Source: Bacteroidota bacterium (GTDB lineage: Bacteria > Bacteroidota > Bacteroidia > Chitinophagales > Chitinophagaceae). From it: a stretch of DNA of 45,143 nt. Below the pieces are notes generated by a model. The model was not told where the DNA came from, made no database searches, and saw nothing but the letters and a program-made list of their open reading frames with translations. The stretch spans positions 1 to 45,143 of the forward strand of contig CANJPH010000017.1 of the NCBI GenBank assembly GCA_947476145.1, in the 5' to 3' direction. A program made the translations under genes and the position numbers. Shown here piece after piece: positions 36,070 through 42,934 of the stretch. How positions within the stretch are numbered: the stretch's first letter is position 1; each line of letters begins with the position of its first letter.

Positions 36070-37332
36070 TTAGTAGTGACATTTTTGACACTCTGTACCA
36101 CCAATTTTTTCAACGGTGATTCCTTTTGTGCTATCAATTTTTCCAGACTTTAAATCGGCATGGAATTTTTCATAGATACTATAGAAACCATTGTCTTTAA
36201 ATTGAACTTTTGTTTCTCTGTGACAGTTAACACACCATCCCATACTTAAGTCCGCAAATTGTTTTACTTCACCCATGTTTTGAATATCACCGTGACATTG
36301 CTGACAAGCAACTTGTCCAGCGTTCACGTGTTGTGCATGGTTAAAGTAAACGTGATCCGGTAAGTTGTGAATACGCACCCACTCAATTGGTTTTGCTTTT
36401 GTAGCATCCCAAGGTTGACCTTCTGTGAAGCCAGCGTATTTGTATAATTTTTTAATTTCTGAAGTGCCATCTACGATGTCTCCATTTTCTCTTACTAAAG
36501 GTTCGCCTTTGTATTCGTTAATAGCAGCGTGACAGTTCATACACACATTCACACTTGGTAAAGTAGCTTGCTTACCTTGGTAAGTACCGGTGTGACAGTA
36601 TTGACAGTTAATTTGGTTAACGCCCGCGTGCACTTTATGAGAATAATAAATAGGTTGTTCTGGTTGATAATCTTTAGAGCGTCCTAAGTTCATGGCGCCC
36701 ACTGTAGTCATGTAACCACCTCCTATAAAGAAGATAATAGCGATGAATGCGATATAGGCTTTATTTCTGTAAAAAGGAACGGGTTCGGTTGAAGGAATAC
36801 CTGATTTGTCATCAGATAATTTTTTCAAGTTGCTGTTAACTTGTAATAATATTAAAGCAACTACTGCTAAGATTAAAGTTAATAAACCAAACACTAAAGT
36901 GCTATCAGACGCTTCGGCTGGAGCACCTGCTGTTGCTGGAGCACCTGCTGGTGTTGCGCCTGCTGCAGGAACAGATTTAATATAAGCTAAGATAGCGTCA
37001 ATATCCTTATCTGCTAAACCAGGGAAATTGTTCATTGCTGTTTTATTGTACTCGTTGTACAATTTGTTAGCATAAGGGTCGCCAGTTTTTAAGAAAGCTG
37101 CAGAGTTTTTAATCCATGCATATAAATTCTTTTTGTCAGACCAACGGTCTTCAACACCTGCTAATGCAGGACCCGTTAATTTTTTGTTAACGGCGTGACA
37201 AGATGCACAGTTTTGCGAGAAAAGTGCTTTCCCATCTTGCGCATTTAATTGATTACCGATAGATGAACTAAGGGTGATAAATAGGAAGATCGAAACGATC
37301 TTAGCTAGGCTTCTTAAAATTGTCATATACAC
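36070..37332 (-). CDS. actA: Alternative Complex III subunit ActA (multiheme cytochrome c)
   Basis: A 420-residue exported multiheme cytochrome with six CxxCH sites: an amino-terminal monoheme domain (FSQNCASCHAVNKKLTGPAL), a membrane helix near residue 150, and a second near 190, then a pentaheme domain (CQYCH, CMNCH, CQQCH, CVNCH, CQKCH). Standard ActA is pentaheme; the fused monoheme domain is the usual form in Bacteroidota. An Ala/Pro/Gly linker (AAGATPAGAPATAGAPAE) separates the monoheme domain from the first helix. It is the first gene of the respiratory operon, and the promoter candidate lies about 40 bases upstream. Confidence 0.95.
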   Translation of the reverse strand: MYMTILRSLAKIVSIFLFITLSSSIGNQLNAQDGKALFSQNCASCHAVNKKLTGPALAGVEDRWSDKKNLYAWIKNSAAFLKTGDPYANKLYNEYNKTAMNNFPGLADKDIDAILAYIKSVPAAGATPAGAPATAGAPAEASDSTLVFGLLTLILAVVALILLQVNSNLKKLSDDKSGIPSTEPVPFYRNKAYIAFIAIIFFIGGGYMTTVGAMNLGRSKDYQPEQPIYYSHKVHAGVNQINCQYCHTGTYQGKQATLPSVNVCMNCHAAINEYKGEPLVRENGDIVDGTSEIKKLYKYAGFTEGQPWDATKAKPIEWVRIHNLPDHVYFNHAQHVNAGQVACQQCHGDIQNMGEVKQFADLSMGWCVNCHRETKVQFKDNGFYSIYEKFHADLKSGKIDSTKGITVEKIGGTECQKCHY

Positions 37333-37371
37333 AAACAGTGTCTAGTGTGGAAAAATGTCCTTGAACGGGTG

Positions 37372-37379
37372 CAAATTTA
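37372..37379 (-). promoter_or_regulatory. Candidate Bacteroidota -7 box for the act-cta operon
   Basis: On the minus strand this reads TAAATTTG, an exact fit to TAnnTTTG used by the Bacteroidota housekeeping sigma factor, about 40 bases upstream of the actA ATG. The -33 region (GCTTCG) matches TTTG poorly. An imperfect hairpin CGCTT/AAGCG lies just upstream. Expected position and the first-gene context support it. Confidence 0.5.
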
Positions 37380-37585
37380 GTTAAGAAACGCTTTCGAAGC
37401 GCTTAATTACGTGTTTTTTTTCTCAGTTTTTTCTGCGTGAAATATTGAGGTTCAATCAACTCCGTATCAAAAAGTTGACGAATGTCATGAAAATGTAAGC
37501 TTTGGTTGAACAGATCCAAAAATCTTGGTTGTGGGGGCTTTCTTTTTGAAAAAAAAGGCCACCTTTGGGGCACTAAAAGGCCTAA

Positions 37586-38524
37586 ATGAAGGGAATAAAC
37601 AAATTACGAGCGAAATGGGGGTTGGGACCGGTCCAATTTTGGTTGGTGATGCTCACATTTGCCCTGGGTGGAAGCCTAAGTGGAAGGCTCTGTACTAAAA
37701 TATTGGATTTGGTCATTTTGGAGCGAAATTGGGCATTTTGGCTCATTTATCCCCTGTTTTTGACCATTTTATGGCCTTTTTCGGTGATTTTTGTGAGTTT
37801 TTTCACTGGGCAGTTTACGTTTTTTAAGGGGTATTTAAGCAGGGTTGGGGCGAAATTGTTTGGTCGCACTGTGGTAGCGGACGGCGGCGCGGCTAGTGGT
37901 TCAGGTCCTGCCGCTCCGATTCATGTGGCCATTTTTGCTTCCGGGGCGGGTTCTAATGCGCGTAAAATCATCGAATACTTTGAGGTTGGTGGCGCAGATT
38001 TAAACGCGCAAGGTGGCGGGGCAAACGCTGGTTCAAACACGCGCATTAAGGTTTCATTGATTGTATGTAATGTGCCTGGTGCCGGTGTATTAGAAATTGC
38101 CAAAGAAAAAGGCATCCCTACTTTGCTAATTAATAAGGAAGAATTTGCACGAACAGGATATGTTGAAAGTTTACGCAATGCTGATATTCATTTTATCGTG
38201 TTGGCAGGATTTTTATGGAAAGTGCCAGCGGTTTTGGTGAATGCTTACCCGCGGAGCATTATAAATATTCATCCAGCGTTGTTACCAAAATATGGTGGCA
38301 GAGGAATGTACGGTGCGCGCGTTCATGAAGCAGTGATTGCTGCCGGCGAAAAGGAATCTGGTATTACCATACATTGGGTGAATGAACAGTATGATGAAGG
38401 TGCTATTATTTTTCAAGCTACCTGCTTAGTTGAATCAGGCGATACGCCTGCGATGCTCGCAAATAAAATTCATGCATTAGAACATGCACACTTTGCACCA
38501 ACGATTGAAAAGTTGTTGAAGTAA
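37586..38524 (+). CDS. purN: DUF6787 membrane domain fused to phosphoribosylglycinamide formyltransferase
   Basis: A 312-residue fusion. Residues 1-95 form a DUF6787-like membrane domain: a short basic lead KGINKLRAKWGLGPVQF, a helix at about 17-38 and another at 49-75. Residues 96-111 are a Gly/Ala/Ser-rich linker. Residues 112-312 are PurN: HVAIFASGAGSNARKIIEYF, then IIVLAGFLWKVP-like VLAGFLWKVPAVLV and the catalytic site IINIHPALLPKYGG (Asn227, His229) with Asp270 in QYDEGAIIF. PurN transfers a formyl group to GAR in purine synthesis. A Gly/Ala/Asn insert (GGADLNAQGGGANAGSN) sits near residue 135. The linker and insert are locally GC-rich. In other Bacteroidota the two are adjacent genes; here no stop separates them. 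The stop abuts the convergent YoeB stop. Confidence 0.88.
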   Translation: MKGINKLRAKWGLGPVQFWLVMLTFALGGSLSGRLCTKILDLVILERNWAFWLIYPLFLTILWPFSVIFVSFFTGQFTFFKGYLSRVGAKLFGRTVVADGGAASGSGPAAPIHVAIFASGAGSNARKIIEYFEVGGADLNAQGGGANAGSNTRIKVSLIVCNVPGAGVLEIAKEKGIPTLLINKEEFARTGYVESLRNADIHFIVLAGFLWKVPAVLVNAYPRSIINIHPALLPKYGGRGMYGARVHEAVIAAGEKESGITIHWVNEQYDEGAIIFQATCLVESGDTPAMLANKIHALEHAHFAPTIEKLLK

Positions 38525-38791
38525 TTATTCAGGTGTGTAATGAAATTTTAAAGAATAAATTACAATAATATTATTAGATACAGCATAGATAATTCTATGT
38601 TCGTGGTTTATTCTTCTACTCCAAAAACCAGATAGTTCATACTTTAAAGCTTCTGGTTTTCCTATTCCCGAGTATGGGCTACTAAGTATATTTTCTAATA
38701 AAATATTTATTCTTTTGATTATCTTAACTTGATTGTTAAGTTTCCAATATATTAAATCAGCTTTAGCATTATCAGTAAGCTCTATTTCCAG
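38525..38791 (-). CDS. yoeB: YoeB/Txe-family mRNA interferase toxin, non-canonical start
   Basis: Reading the complement from CTG at 38789-38791 gives 88 codons without a stop, ending TAA at 38525-38527. The product matches YoeB along its length: GIGKPEALKYELSGFWSRRI then NHEHRIIYAV, and the terminal LKFHYTPE. Catalytic Glu (KPEALK), Arg (SRRI), His and Tyr (FHY) are present. YoeB cuts mRNA in the ribosome A site. It overlaps the antitoxin stop by ten bases (CTGGAAATAG), where most relatives have ATG instead of CTG. In-frame ATT lies nine bases upstream of the CTG and is the other possibility. Standard gene finders that only accept ATG/GTG/TTG would miss it. Confidence 0.85.
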   Translation of the reverse strand: MEIELTDNAKADLIYWKLNNQVKIIKRINILLENILSSPYSGIGKPEALKYELSGFWSRRINHEHRIIYAVSNNIIVIYSLKFHYTPE

Positions 38792-39051
38792 AGATTTTTT
38801 AATTTTACTTTGGTTGTTTTTCCTGCTTTACCTTGTTGTATACTTTCTAAAAGGTGATCTTTATTCTTCTTGCTTGACAATAAATACAATGTTTCTTCAA
38901 TCGAATTAAATGCTTCCTGAGATAACACGACAATATTCCCTTTCCCTTTTGGTCGCTTCACTATAATTTGGTTGCGATTATTTTTACAAACATGCTCAAG
39001 TTCAGATGCTAGATTACTTCTAAACTCTGTTACAGATAGCACTTTAGTCAT
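38782..39051 (-). CDS. yefM: Phd/YefM-family antitoxin
   Basis: An 89-residue antitoxin starting at ATG 39051 (TKVLSVTEFRSNLASELEH). The strand-helix pattern of the Phd/YefM DNA-binding half is present, followed by VKRPKGKGNIVVLSQEAFNSIEETLYLLSS, the conserved block (split here: VKRPKGKGNIVVLS, EAFNSIEETLYLL). The carboxyl end NKDHLLESIQQGKAGKTTK neutralises YoeB. The open frame reaches 39096, but the added residues lie within the operator, so the internal ATG is the better start. The stop overlaps the toxin start. Autoregulation through the TGTACA sites is likely. Confidence 0.9.
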   Translation of the reverse strand: MTKVLSVTEFRSNLASELEHVCKNNRNQIIVKRPKGKGNIVVLSQEAFNSIEETLYLLSSKKNKDHLLESIQQGKAGKTTKVKLKNLWK

Positions 39052-39061
39052 AATATATTTT

Positions 39062-39079
39062 TGTACAAAATTACGTACA
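39062..39079. promoter_or_regulatory. YefM-type operator candidate
   Basis: TGTACA at 39062-39067 and CGTACA at 39074-39079 lie 10 bases upstream of the antitoxin ATG. YefM operators described in other bacteria use a TGTACA core hexamer in two closely spaced copies; the second copy has one mismatch. Autorepression by the YefM-YoeB complex is likely. Confidence 0.6.
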
Positions 39080-39160
39080 TTTTTATAAATCTCCATTAAA
39101 AGATTTGAACTTCAAATAACAGCAATTTATCAATCCAAAATTCACGTATTTATACGCACA

Positions 39161-39189
39161 ATAAAGCCTGCTCAATAGGCAGGCTTTAT
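39161..39189. terminator. Hairpin terminator, probably bidirectional
   Basis: ATAAAGCCTGC (39161-39171) pairs with GCAGGCTTTAT (39179-39189) around a seven-base loop. It is 17 bases beyond the stop of the 151-residue secreted-protein gene on the minus strand, and separates it from the toxin-antitoxin promoter. The U tract is short on both sides. Confidence 0.6.
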
Positions 39190-39206
39190 AAAAAGAGATG
39201 ACAATA

Positions 39207-39662
39207 TTATTCTTTACCGAATTCAATTCCCTTTAGCCAATTTAATAAAATCAATGCTTGTTCTTTGGTGTTGTTGGCAACAATGCTACCGCTGGGATTG
39301 GAGATAGAAACGAAGGTTCCTAAAATTCCTTTTTCAAATTTAAATAAACTGTAGGTTGGTTTTTCTATGTACACACTTGCTTTTGCATCTGATAAACTTT
39401 CAATTGTTTTTTCTAAACCCGTGGTGAATTCAGCAAGTTCTATTTTATTTTTTAAAACAACCGAGTCTAATTGTTCTTTATAGATAACAGTTTCGTTCTT
39501 GTAGGTAATGAGTAATTCAAAATTATTAGTAGATACAACTTTATTGTAACTATACACAAGCTTCCCGTTGGCGCCTTGTTTAATAGGGCTTTTTTGCGCG
39601 CTGGCTTGAATAGAGAATATAAAAGCAAGTAATGCTAGAAAATATTTGGGGGAGCATGTCAT
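39207..39662 (-). CDS. Small secreted protein of unknown function
   Basis: A 151-residue protein that I do not recognise. It has a clear signal peptide (YFLALLAFIFSIQASAQ) and a mature part of strands and one long helix (IELAEFTTGLEKTIESLSDA), ending ALILLNWLKGIEFGKE. The composition is similar to that of other periplasmic Bacteroidota proteins. Neighbours on both sides are divergent units, so it is probably transcribed alone and ends at the hairpin at 39161-39189. It looks like a genuine gene because of the signal peptide and terminator. Confidence 0.65.
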   Translation of the reverse strand: MTCSPKYFLALLAFIFSIQASAQKSPIKQGANGKLVYSYNKVVSTNNFELLITYKNETVIYKEQLDSVVLKNKIELAEFTTGLEKTIESLSDAKASVYIEKPTYSLFKFEKGILGTFVSISNPSGSIVANNTKEQALILLNWLKGIEFGKE

Positions 39663-39794
39663 AAAAAAAATTATGACGCAAAACTAAAGTAATACCCTAT
39701 TGGAAAATCAAAAATAGTATAGGCAAAAACATATATTTTTTTTAAATATAAAATAATGTTTATAAGAAATAGTTAGTATGGCAAATTTGAAATA

Positions 39795-40451
39795 CTATCC
39801 AGGCATGCGAGAAATGTATTTCTCAATTTCTTTAATTTGATCCACTACTTGTTTAGTAGTAGGCTTACAAGCTTTGGCTTTACGGAAATAATCTTTCGCT
39901 GCGCGGAACTCGCGCTTATTCATAAAAATTTGGCACATGCTTAAAAAAGCAACGGCTTCCGATTCTTTATCTGGGATACCCGCTCTAATGGCTGCGCGGA
40001 TATATGCTTCCCCTTGTTTGATGTCACCTTTTTGCATGGACATCATACCCAATTGCAATTTATTCGCACCTTCTGCTTCCGGCATGGCCGAACCAAGTTC
40101 GTTGCTCTTTTTCAAATGCTTTTCAGCAGCATCAAAGTCTTGTTTCACCATGGCAATATTACCCTTGATGGTATAGTAAGTACTGCGGACAGGCTTATAT
40201 AATAACTGCGGCCACCACACGGTAGACAAGATTTTTTCTACTGCGTCCATATCCCCTGCTTCCATCGGCGCTTGCACTAAACGCAATGGGCCTATAAAAA
40301 AATGGCTTAAAATGCCTATTAATCCTGCAAAATATAGAGGGAAAACAGGCCAAAAACCGCTCGTTCCCGATAATTCAAGGCCTAAGCCTAGCGCTATTGC
40401 TAATAAACTTAACCAAAAACGGAATTTGATAATAATATTGTAAAAGCCCAT
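39795..40451 (-). CDS. Membrane-anchored tetratricopeptide-like protein
   Basis: A 218-residue protein with two amino-terminal helices (FWLSLLAIALGLGLELSG and FPLYFAGLIGILSHFFIG), then TPR-like helical repeats: NIAMVKQDFDAAEKHLKKS, KLQLGMMSMQKGDIKQGEAYI and AVAFLSMCQIFMNKREFRAAK. TPR proteins are scaffolds; the partner is unknown. The ATG ending at 40451 starts the protein at GFYNIIIKF; the longer frame to 40481 adds ten unlikely residues. The gene faces away from the tRNA. Confidence 0.7.
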   Translation of the reverse strand: MGFYNIIIKFRFWLSLLAIALGLGLELSGTSGFWPVFPLYFAGLIGILSHFFIGPLRLVQAPMEAGDMDAVEKILSTVWWPQLLYKPVRSTYYTIKGNIAMVKQDFDAAEKHLKKSNELGSAMPEAEGANKLQLGMMSMQKGDIKQGEAYIRAAIRAGIPDKESEAVAFLSMCQIFMNKREFRAAKDYFRKAKACKPTTKQVVDQIKEIEKYISRMPG

Positions 40452-40559
40452 ATGTGTGTAATTGAGGGTCAAAGATACCAAAATATAGCGTCACTTATAA
40501 TAGAAGTGACTATTTTTGCCGTCCTAAATATGACCAGGCCTAGTGCTGGCTCAAACGGG

Positions 40560-40631
40560 GGTCCCGTAGTTCAATGGATAGAATAGGTGTTTCCTAAACA
40601 CTAGATCCAAGTTCGATTCTTGGCGAGACCA
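40560..40631 (+). tRNA. tRNA-Arg (anticodon CCU)
   Basis: A 72-nt cloverleaf. The acceptor GGTCCCG/CGAGACC has one C-A mismatch (C40564 with A40626). The D arm is GTTC/GAAT, the anticodon arm GGTGT-TTCCTAA-ACACT with anticodon CCT, a four-base variable region follows, and the T arm is CCAAG-TTCGATT-CTTGG. A discriminator follows and CCA is not encoded. It reads AGG codons. A terminator follows within six bases. Confidence 0.92.
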
Positions 40632-40636
40632 CGCTA

Positions 40637-40666
40637 AGCCTCAACACATCATGTTGGGGCTTTTTT
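40637..40666 (+). terminator. Intrinsic terminator of tRNA-Arg
   Basis: AGCCTCAACA (40637-40646) pairs with TGTTGGGGCT (40652-40661) with one G-T pair and a five-base loop, followed by TTTTT. Position directly behind the tRNA supports it. Confidence 0.85.
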
Positions 40667-40668
40667 AT

Positions 40669-40998
40669 TTACACCCGTTCACAGAGGGCGGTAAATTCGG
40701 GGTTGGTCCAGTAGCCTTTGAATAGATAATTACAATCCAGGAGCTCGGTGATGGGGGTTCGGGTTTTGAATGATATTTCACAAAGGGTCTCGATTGTAAA
40801 ATTATGATCACCACTAAGCCATCTTGAAATTGTGGCAGGATCTTTTTTCATTAGGGCGGCGAAAGATAATTTTGTTAACCGATTATCATTTATGTATTCC
40901 AGTATGGTTCTAGCCAATGCATTGTTCATTCTGGTTTTAAAAAGTTTTAATTGTTGGGGCGAGGATTTGAAAGATTTTTTAGGGGGCTTGTATCTCAT
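40669..40998 (-). CDS. XRE-family helix-turn-helix regulator
   Basis: A 109-residue protein. The HTH reads RLTKLSFAALMKKDPATISRWLSGDHNFTIETLCEIS, a full Cro/C1-type five-helix domain (split: LSFAALMKKDPATISRWLSG, DHNFTIETLCEIS). A basic lead (PPKKSFKSSPQQ) precedes it and a short tail follows. It resembles phage- or toxin-antitoxin-type regulators. No toxin partner lies next to it: the tRNA is downstream and a 341-base gap is upstream. Two direct repeats (41052-41078) upstream of its start are a plausible binding site. The nearest possible partner is the HigBA pair at 41.3-42.0 kb, transcribed as a separate unit. Confidence 0.78.
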   Translation of the reverse strand: MRYKPPKKSFKSSPQQLKLFKTRMNNALARTILEYINDNRLTKLSFAALMKKDPATISRWLSGDHNFTIETLCEISFKTRTPITELLDCNYLFKGYWTNPEFTALCERV

Positions 40999-41339
40999 GA
41001 AGTGTTTGTATTTAATTGAAGCGCTACTGTTGCTGAAATCATTTTTTGAAGTTGTTCATGAAACAATTGTTCATGAAATAAATTCTGCGATGATGAATAT
41101 GTAAAATGTTGTTTTTAGGATTTGACTTTTATGTCAATTACTAGAAAATATGAGTCCTGGTATCACTGCGTTTCAGCGGATGCCATTTGACTAATAAATC
41201 AAATTCGAAAAAACATTAATTGTGCATTCATTAAAGCAATTTCAGCCGGGATTATTAAGCACGAAAAATCAAAGCGTATTTACTCTGAACAAGCAATAGT
41301 AGATGAAAGTAGATAAAAATAGAAAACACAAAATGCGTA
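40999..41339. other. Intergenic stretch between the XRE and higA genes
   Basis: This 341-base gap holds the tandem TTGTTCATGAAA sites near its left end and the start of a GTATTAATACGCT repeat at its right edge. I see no open frame with a plausible start, no tRNA-like fold and no clear terminator. The middle (about 41100-41330) is AT-rich and without recognisable content; it could be a decayed gene. Confidence 0.6.
41052..41078. repeat. Tandem TTGTTCATGAAA sites upstream of the XRE gene
   Basis: TTGTTCATGAAA occurs at 41052-41063 and again at 41067-41078, a 15-base period, 54 to 80 bases upstream of the XRE start. Each copy contains the palindrome TTCATGAA. A dimeric XRE operator is the simplest reading. 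Confidence 0.5.
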
Positions 41340-41349
41340 TTAATACGCT
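41337..41349. repeat. 13-bp direct repeat, copy 1 (higA 3' end)
   Basis: GTATTAATACGCT. Copy 2 is at 42095-42107, 758 bases away in the same orientation, on the other side of the HigBA module. Copy 1 covers the higA stop codon and extends at its left to the 14-bp palindrome GCGTATTAATACGC (41335-41348). Confidence 0.6.
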
Positions 41350-41699
41350 TGAATTAGGGACGAAGCAGGGATATTTAATTCTTCATGAAGCCTTCTAATC
41401 ATGGAAAGACTCAACTTTCTTTTTCCTGAAAGAATTTCAGATTTTCTAGAGCGATAACCTAACACTTCTGCTAAATCCTTCTCAGACATATTCTTTTGTT
41501 CAAGTCTAAATCTAATAGCTTCAATAGGGCTAGGCTTAGGCAATTTATATTCTTTAGATTCAAACTCTTTAATTAAGATAGATAAAACTTCAAGTTCATC
41601 CGAACTTTTTGAATTTGGAACAATGTCTTTTTGCATTAATTGATAAACACGCTCTAATGCAATTTCACAGTCTTTTTTAGTTTTAATTGGCTTTAACAT
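41340..41699 (-). CDS. higA: HigA-family antitoxin (XRE HTH)
   Basis: A 119-residue protein with a HigA-type helix-turn-helix: PSPIEAIRFRLEQKNMSEKDLAEVLGYRSRKSEILSGKRKLS (split: IEAIRFRLEQKNMSEKD, LAEVLGYRSRKSEILSG). The first half is helical and binds the toxin. It begins at the ATG ending at 41699, overlapping the higB stop by 17 bases; a further in-frame ATG ends at 41717. HigB precedes HigA, the inverted order typical of this module. The stop codon lies inside a 13-bp repeat that reappears beyond the other end of the module. Confidence 0.88.
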   Translation of the reverse strand: MLKPIKTKKDCEIALERVYQLMQKDIVPNSKSSDELEVLSILIKEFESKEYKLPKPSPIEAIRFRLEQKNMSEKDLAEVLGYRSRKSEILSGKRKLSLSMIRRLHEELNIPASSLIQAY

Positions 41700-41994
41700 A
41701 CTTAATAGTTTTAACATCCATTTGATCATAGGTTTTATGAGATCCAAACCAAACCACAAAAACGATTCCTAACCGATATTCAATATCAACAACAAGTCTA
41801 AATTTATTTCCATGGATATTAAATACTACCCTCTTGGTATTTATTATGGATGCACTTGCGTGATTTTCTTTTAGTTCATTAGGGCTTAACCAATTTGCTA
41901 ATTCCACTTCCTCATTCCAAGCCAGTAAAGATTGTTTAGCATCAGGAAAAGCTTTATATCCGTTTTTTATGGTTCGAATAGCTATAATTCTCAT
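41683..41994 (-). CDS. higB: HigB-family mRNA interferase toxin
   Basis: A 103-residue toxin of the HigB/RelE type: RIIAIRTIKNGYKAFPDAKQ at the start, VFNIHGNKFRLVVDIEYR in the middle and WFGSHKTYDQMDVKTIKYV near the end, the last being the family's YDKID-like block. It cuts mRNA on ribosomes. It starts at the ATG ending at 41994; the longer frame to 42024 crosses the operator palindrome. The antitoxin follows with a 17-base overlap. It looks intact. Confidence 0.88.
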   Translation of the reverse strand: MRIIAIRTIKNGYKAFPDAKQSLLAWNEEVELANWLSPNELKENHASASIINTKRVVFNIHGNKFRLVVDIEYRLGIVFVVWFGSHKTYDQMDVKTIKYVKAN

Positions 41995-42012
41995 TATTAT
42001 TACAAATATAGT

Positions 42013-42037
42013 AAATGTTACCAAATTGGTAACATTT
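42013..42037. promoter_or_regulatory. HigBA operator palindrome
   Basis: AAATGTTACCAA (42013-42024) and TTGGTAACATTT (42026-42037) are perfect 12-bp arms around one A, 18 bases upstream of the higB start. Such a long palindrome at this spot is a classic autoregulatory site for HigA or the HigBA complex. Confidence 0.75.
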
Positions 42038-42094
42038 TTTAATTCTAGAATTTTCTACCATGCAATTAAATAATAAATTGGTAGCGATTTGATA

Positions 42095-42107
42095 GTATTA
42101 ATACGCT
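42095..42107. repeat. 13-bp direct repeat, copy 2 (upstream of HigBA)
   Basis: GTATTAATACGCT, identical to 41337-41349. It lies in the 166-base gap between the higB start and the glycosyltransferase gene, outside the HigBA operator. It could be a target duplication, a recombination scar or a chance repeat. Confidence 0.6.
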
Positions 42108-42160
42108 CCGCATCCCGAATAGTGGGTTTAAATAAATGCAGGTATGAGAGAGGCAAACGC

Positions 42161-42919
42161 CTACTTCCCCTTAAACTTTTGCTTTAGTATTAGCGGGATA
42201 AACAGCGGGGCTTCTATGAAGTAGCGGCGGAATAAACGCTTGGGCTCTTGGATAAATCTATACAACCATTCTAATCCTGCGGCATGCATCCACTTAGGGG
42301 CTCGCTTAGCTAGGCCGGCCATGACTTCAAAGGCGCCGCCAATACCTATCTGAATACTTGCGTTTACGCGATGTAGGTTTTCTGCAATCCATATATCCTG
42401 CTTGGGTGCGGTTAGGCTAACGAGTAATACGTCGGGGGAAACGGCATTTATTGCATCTATCATCTTTATATTCTCTTCCTCCGAAAACACTTTCATAAAT
42501 GGAGGCACATACACACCCACCACTTTGCAATTGGGATACTGTGCACGGATCGTTTGCTTCAACTGCTCCCCCACACCAGGCGACGCGCCTAATAAGAAAA
42601 TACTAAAATCATGCTTCGCGCAATGCGCAACCAAATTAGGTAATAAATCTAGCCCCGTAATGCGCTCTACAATAGGTGTATTTAAAAAACCAGCAGCCCA
42701 TTTTATTGGCGTGCCATCACATAAAACATATTCCGAAGCATTGTAAATAGACAATACCTGCGGATCCTTTATAGCAGCCAACACAGAATTCACGGGGGTA
42801 ATACAAACCTGCGTCTTTTGCTTTTGCCCAATACGCTCAGTGAATGATTCCAATAAATGTTCATTGGTAATATTGCTTATTGGTACCCCTAATATGTTCA
42901 CTTTAGAATGCATAAGCAA
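42161..42919 (-). CDS. WecG/TagA/CpsF-family glycosyltransferase (GT26)
   Basis: A 252-residue GT26 enzyme. Family blocks are KVNILGVPISNITNEHLLE at the start, CDGTPIKWAAGFLNTPIVER (the conserved Asp-Gly-x-P segment), FLLGASPGVGEQLK and the closing APKWMHAAGLEWLYRFIQEP with RLFRRYF. These enzymes add N-acetylmannosaminuronate or N-acetylmannosamine to a lipid-linked sugar during surface polysaccharide synthesis, at the cytoplasmic face. The acceptor is not inferable and no other polysaccharide gene is adjacent. An ATG ending at 42913 is an equally good start. Confidence 0.9.
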   Translation of the reverse strand: MLMHSKVNILGVPISNITNEHLLESFTERIGQKQKTQVCITPVNSVLAAIKDPQVLSIYNASEYVLCDGTPIKWAAGFLNTPIVERITGLDLLPNLVAHCAKHDFSIFLLGASPGVGEQLKQTIRAQYPNCKVVGVYVPPFMKVFSEEENIKMIDAINAVSPDVLLVSLTAPKQDIWIAENLHRVNASIQIGIGGAFEVMAGLAKRAPKWMHAAGLEWLYRFIQEPKRLFRRYFIEAPLFIPLILKQKFKGK

Positions 42920-42934
42920 ATATACTAAATAAGA

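Noticed and set aside
37391..37420. Hairpin near CGCTTTCGAAGCG as an attenuator upstream of actA
   Set aside because: The stem is only five pairs and lies upstream of the likely promoter, so it would not be transcribed with the operon.
41141..41330. Possible remnant of a transposase or small gene in the 41.1-41.3 kb gap
   Set aside because: No frame is long or has a recognisable motif, and no terminal repeats are visible.
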